Shown in pieces: positions 22,050-23,897 of a stretch of 23,897 nucleotides of DNA. Each line of letters begins with the position of its first letter. Position 1 is the first letter of the stretch. The position numbers and the translations under genes were made by a program. Origin of the DNA: a virus; the IMG/VR virus record IMGVR_UViG_3300007521_000118, positions 1-23,897 of that record. One strand, written 5' to 3'. The notes under the pieces are model-generated. The model was not told where the DNA came from. It ran no database searches and saw only the letters and a program-made list of their open reading frames with translations.

Positions 22050-22631
22050 ATGGCTTATGGTATGAAAAACCCTGTAACTATGTCTAAAGGTCGATGGCAA
22101 GGGGACATCCTTCCTAACAAGCATAAATTGATGCAGATGCAAAACTTTACACCTGAACAAATGCAGTTAATGGGTCAGGGGATGCAGAATGTAGGGCCTG
22201 ATAGTTACCTTTCAAGACTGGCAGGCGGTGATCAATCTACGTTTGACGAAATGGAATCGCCAGCAATGCAGCAATTTAGTAGTCAAATGGGTGGACTTGC
22301 TTCTCGATTTAGCGGTATGGGAATGGGAGGAAGACGATCAAGTGGATTCCAAAATTCTGCTACATCGGCATCATCAAACTTTGCTCAGCAATTGCAATCT
22401 AATCGCCAAAACCTCATGCGTCAGGCACAGCAAGATCTTCATGGTATGAGTACTGACTTAATGGGACAAAGACCTTTTCAAAGAAATGTGTTCGGGAAAC
22501 AGCAGAATTCATCAGGATGGGGCGGGGCTTTAGGTGCTTTAGGTGGTGGGGCTTTAGGTTTCTTTGCAGGTGGTCCAGCTGGTGCGTTAAAAGGTGCTGC
22601 TACAGGTTATGGTATTGGTTCTCAATTTTAA
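22050..22631 (+). CDS. Gly-zipper protein, putative ejection or tail protein
   Basis: This 193-residue, Met/Gln/Ser-rich, likely flexible protein has repeated MQ and QQ pairs and a C-terminal glycine zipper (about 158-193, GALGALGGGALGFFAGGPAG). Such Gly/Ala-rich segments insert into membranes. Together with the long Gln-rich protein that follows, it resembles internal proteins that short-tailed phages eject to form a DNA channel. That role is inferred from composition and position. GAGGTAA before the ATG supports this start. Confidence 0.7.
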   Translation: MAYGMKNPVTMSKGRWQGDILPNKHKLMQMQNFTPEQMQLMGQGMQNVGPDSYLSRLAGGDQSTFDEMESPAMQQFSSQMGGLASRFSGMGMGGRRSSGFQNSATSASSNFAQQLQSNRQNLMRQAQQDLHGMSTDLMGQRPFQRNVFGKQQNSSGWGGALGALGGGALGFFAGGPAGALKGAATGYGIGSQF

Positions 22632-22641
22632 AAGGTGAAAC

Positions 22642-23897
22642 ATGACAATTCCAAGATTTGATTTAGGTCCTAGACGTCCAAGTATAGGCGAACGTTTTTC
22701 AAATGCTTTTGGAAAAGGTTTAGAACTATATGATCAGTTTGAGAAAAAACAAAAGGTGATAAGAGAATACGATGAAGAAAACGTGGCTGGCGACCTTTTA
22801 GGTATAAATCTCCGTGGTTACCGTGATAAATTGACGCGTCAACAATTTATTGCTAATAAATTAAAAGCAGATGACGAACAACGAACAGCAGATCTGAAAG
22901 GGTATCGCAGTAAACATCAGATAGAAAATCAAGCAAACGACGATGTTGAATTAAGTGAAAAAGGTATTAATGTTAAAGGCATTAGAGATGTTGCAGCGCG
23001 TAAAGAAGTTACCAAAAGCACCCTTAATCCAATAGGCTCAAAAAACAAAGCACCCCTTACAGAGCATCAGCAAATGCTTAGAAACGAAGAAGATGCTCAA
23101 TGGAAGAAAGAAGGGCTTGATCTTACACAAATTCATGATCCTGATGCGCGTAATAAGAAAATAGACGAATTCATCGAAGTGGGGAAAGAAAAACGAGCAA
23201 AAGAAGACAGGGGATATCTCAGCCCGACTGAAAAAGAAAATATGAGTAAAGAAAACGCAGCCATTTTTAAATTAAGTGGTTATGACATGACAGGCATCCT
23301 TGACGTAAAGATGCGTCAAGAGATTGTGAACTATTTTACTAATCCACCATCCAAGAATAATAAATATCCTACTACTCCAAAAGAAATAGAATTTTATAAA
23401 GCAGAAAATGCTTCTATTTTAGAAAAATACGGGGTAAATCTTGAAGGAATTTATGATCCAGATATTCGTCATAAATTGATTGCACATGGTATGGAAAAAG
23501 AATTAATAGAATTTAAAGAAAAAAAGGAAACAGAAGCTTACGACAGAATGCCAAAATTAAACGAAACGCAGCAGCAATTTCAGCAACCGCCACAGCAGCA
23601 ACAGGAAGAACCGCAACAACAACAGCCACAGCAGCAACAGCCTGAATTTGATTTACAACAATATATGCAACAGCCAGAGCAGCAACAGCAGCGGCAGCCT
23701 AATATGCAGCAATTAATGGAGCAATCTACTCAACAGAAACCGCAATTTAATCTACGGCAGCAGCAGCAATTAATGCAGCAACAACAAGAATATATGCGTC
23801 AGCAGCAATTAATGCAGCAGCAGGAAGAACAGCAACAACAATATATGCAGCAGCCACAGCAACCGCAGCAACAGGAAGAACCGCAACAACAACAGCC
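22642..23897 (+). CDS. Repeat-containing, Gln-rich putative ejection/internal virion protein (incomplete)
   Basis: ATG 22642 opens a frame that runs to the right edge without a stop (more than 418 codons). The first 60 residues are basic and helical. Five diverged repeats follow, with G at about 54, 108, 158, 213 and 264, a 50 to 55 residue period. They share the pattern G-[V/I/L/Y]-[N/D]-[L/V/M]-x-[G/Q]-I-x-D-x-x-x-R, for example GINLRGYRDKLTR and GVNLEGIYDPDIR. From about residue 310 on it is a Gln-rich tract with QQQ, YMQQ and QLMQQQ units. An AAGGTGAAAC site precedes the start. The family is unrecognised. Confidence 0.78.
   Translation, partial: MTIPRFDLGPRRPSIGERFSNAFGKGLELYDQFEKKQKVIREYDEENVAGDLLGINLRGYRDKLTRQQFIANKLKADDEQRTADLKGYRSKHQIENQANDDVELSEKGINVKGIRDVAARKEVTKSTLNPIGSKNKAPLTEHQQMLRNEEDAQWKKEGLDLTQIHDPDARNKKIDEFIEVGKEKRAKEDRGYLSPTEKENMSKENAAIFKLSGYDMTGILDVKMRQEIVNYFTNPPSKNNKYPTTPKEIEFYKAENASILEKYGVNLEGIYDPDIRHKLIAHGMEKELIEFKEKKETEAYDRMPKLNETQQQFQQPPQQQQEEPQQQQPQQQQPEFDLQQYMQQPEQQQQRQPNMQQLMEQSTQQKPQFNLRQQQQLMQQQQEYMRQQQLMQQQEEQQQQYMQQPQQPQQQEEPQQQQ
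23569..23897 (+). repeat. CAG/CAA-rich low-complexity tract
   Basis: This is a mixed CAG/CAA run with interspersed CCA/CCG, GAA and TATATG, encoding a poly-Gln region with QLMQQQ and YMQQ units. The mixture of the two Gln codons suggests selection for the protein rather than pure triplet slippage. It runs off the right edge. Confidence 0.85.

Noticed and set aside
1-23897. CRISPR array, tRNA or rRNA
   Set aside because: No regularly spaced repeats, tRNA cloverleaf or rRNA sequence was seen on either strand by eye.

Overview
The window is an AT-rich stretch of a tailed-phage genome or prophage with short-tailed (P22-like, podovirus-type) morphogenesis genes: small and large terminase, a 747-residue portal, a scaffold-like protein, an N4-gp56-type major capsid protein, head-completion and nozzle-like proteins, tail-fibre-like proteins and a glutamine-rich putative ejection protein. 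No ribosomal RNA, tRNA, CRISPR array, integrase or transposase was seen. The host cannot be fixed from the sequence. The protein families suggest a proteobacterial, perhaps gammaproteobacterial, host, but that is inference.

Layout. (1) Positions 1-2042, plus strand: early genes, comprising a possible replication-protein tail behind a G/C homopolymer tract, a winged-helix protein, an AlpA/MerR-like DNA-binding protein, a small unknown protein and a RusA-like Holliday-junction resolvase. (2) Positions 2132-4291, minus strand: one very compact operon of eight small genes (54 to 149 residues). Four of them are two pairs of paralogues built from a shared helical module, and one pair arose by a tandem duplication with an exact 247-bp period. 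A sigma70-like promoter overlapped by a perfect palindrome lies at the head of the operon. (3) Positions 4402-5481, minus strand: a serine recombinase with three direct repeats upstream, and a zinc-ribbon protein. (4) Positions 5534 to the right edge, plus strand: packaging, head and tail genes, interrupted by one opposite-strand gene at 10976-11473.

The main discovery is in the major capsid gene. What looks like a broken gene between 12513 and 14071 is three exons separated by two compact, ORF-less group I introns of 220 and 346 nt. Both have a 7-bp P1 helix with a U-G wobble at the 5' splice site, P7, P8 and P9 helices, and a terminal G. Removing them gives a continuous 330-residue capsid protein. 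The two introns share 3'-end sequence and are probably related. In both, an in-frame stop codon follows the 5' splice site, before the guide sequence, which would keep ribosomes off the ribozyme core.

Other points to follow up: a G16 tract that separates two reading frames sharing Gly-Ser-Pro-Pro motifs, a beta-rich (FCCH-like) module reused in at least four structural proteins, five diverged repeats followed by a poly-Q region in the last protein, and a histone H1-like Lys/Ala/Thr-rich protein among the packaging genes.
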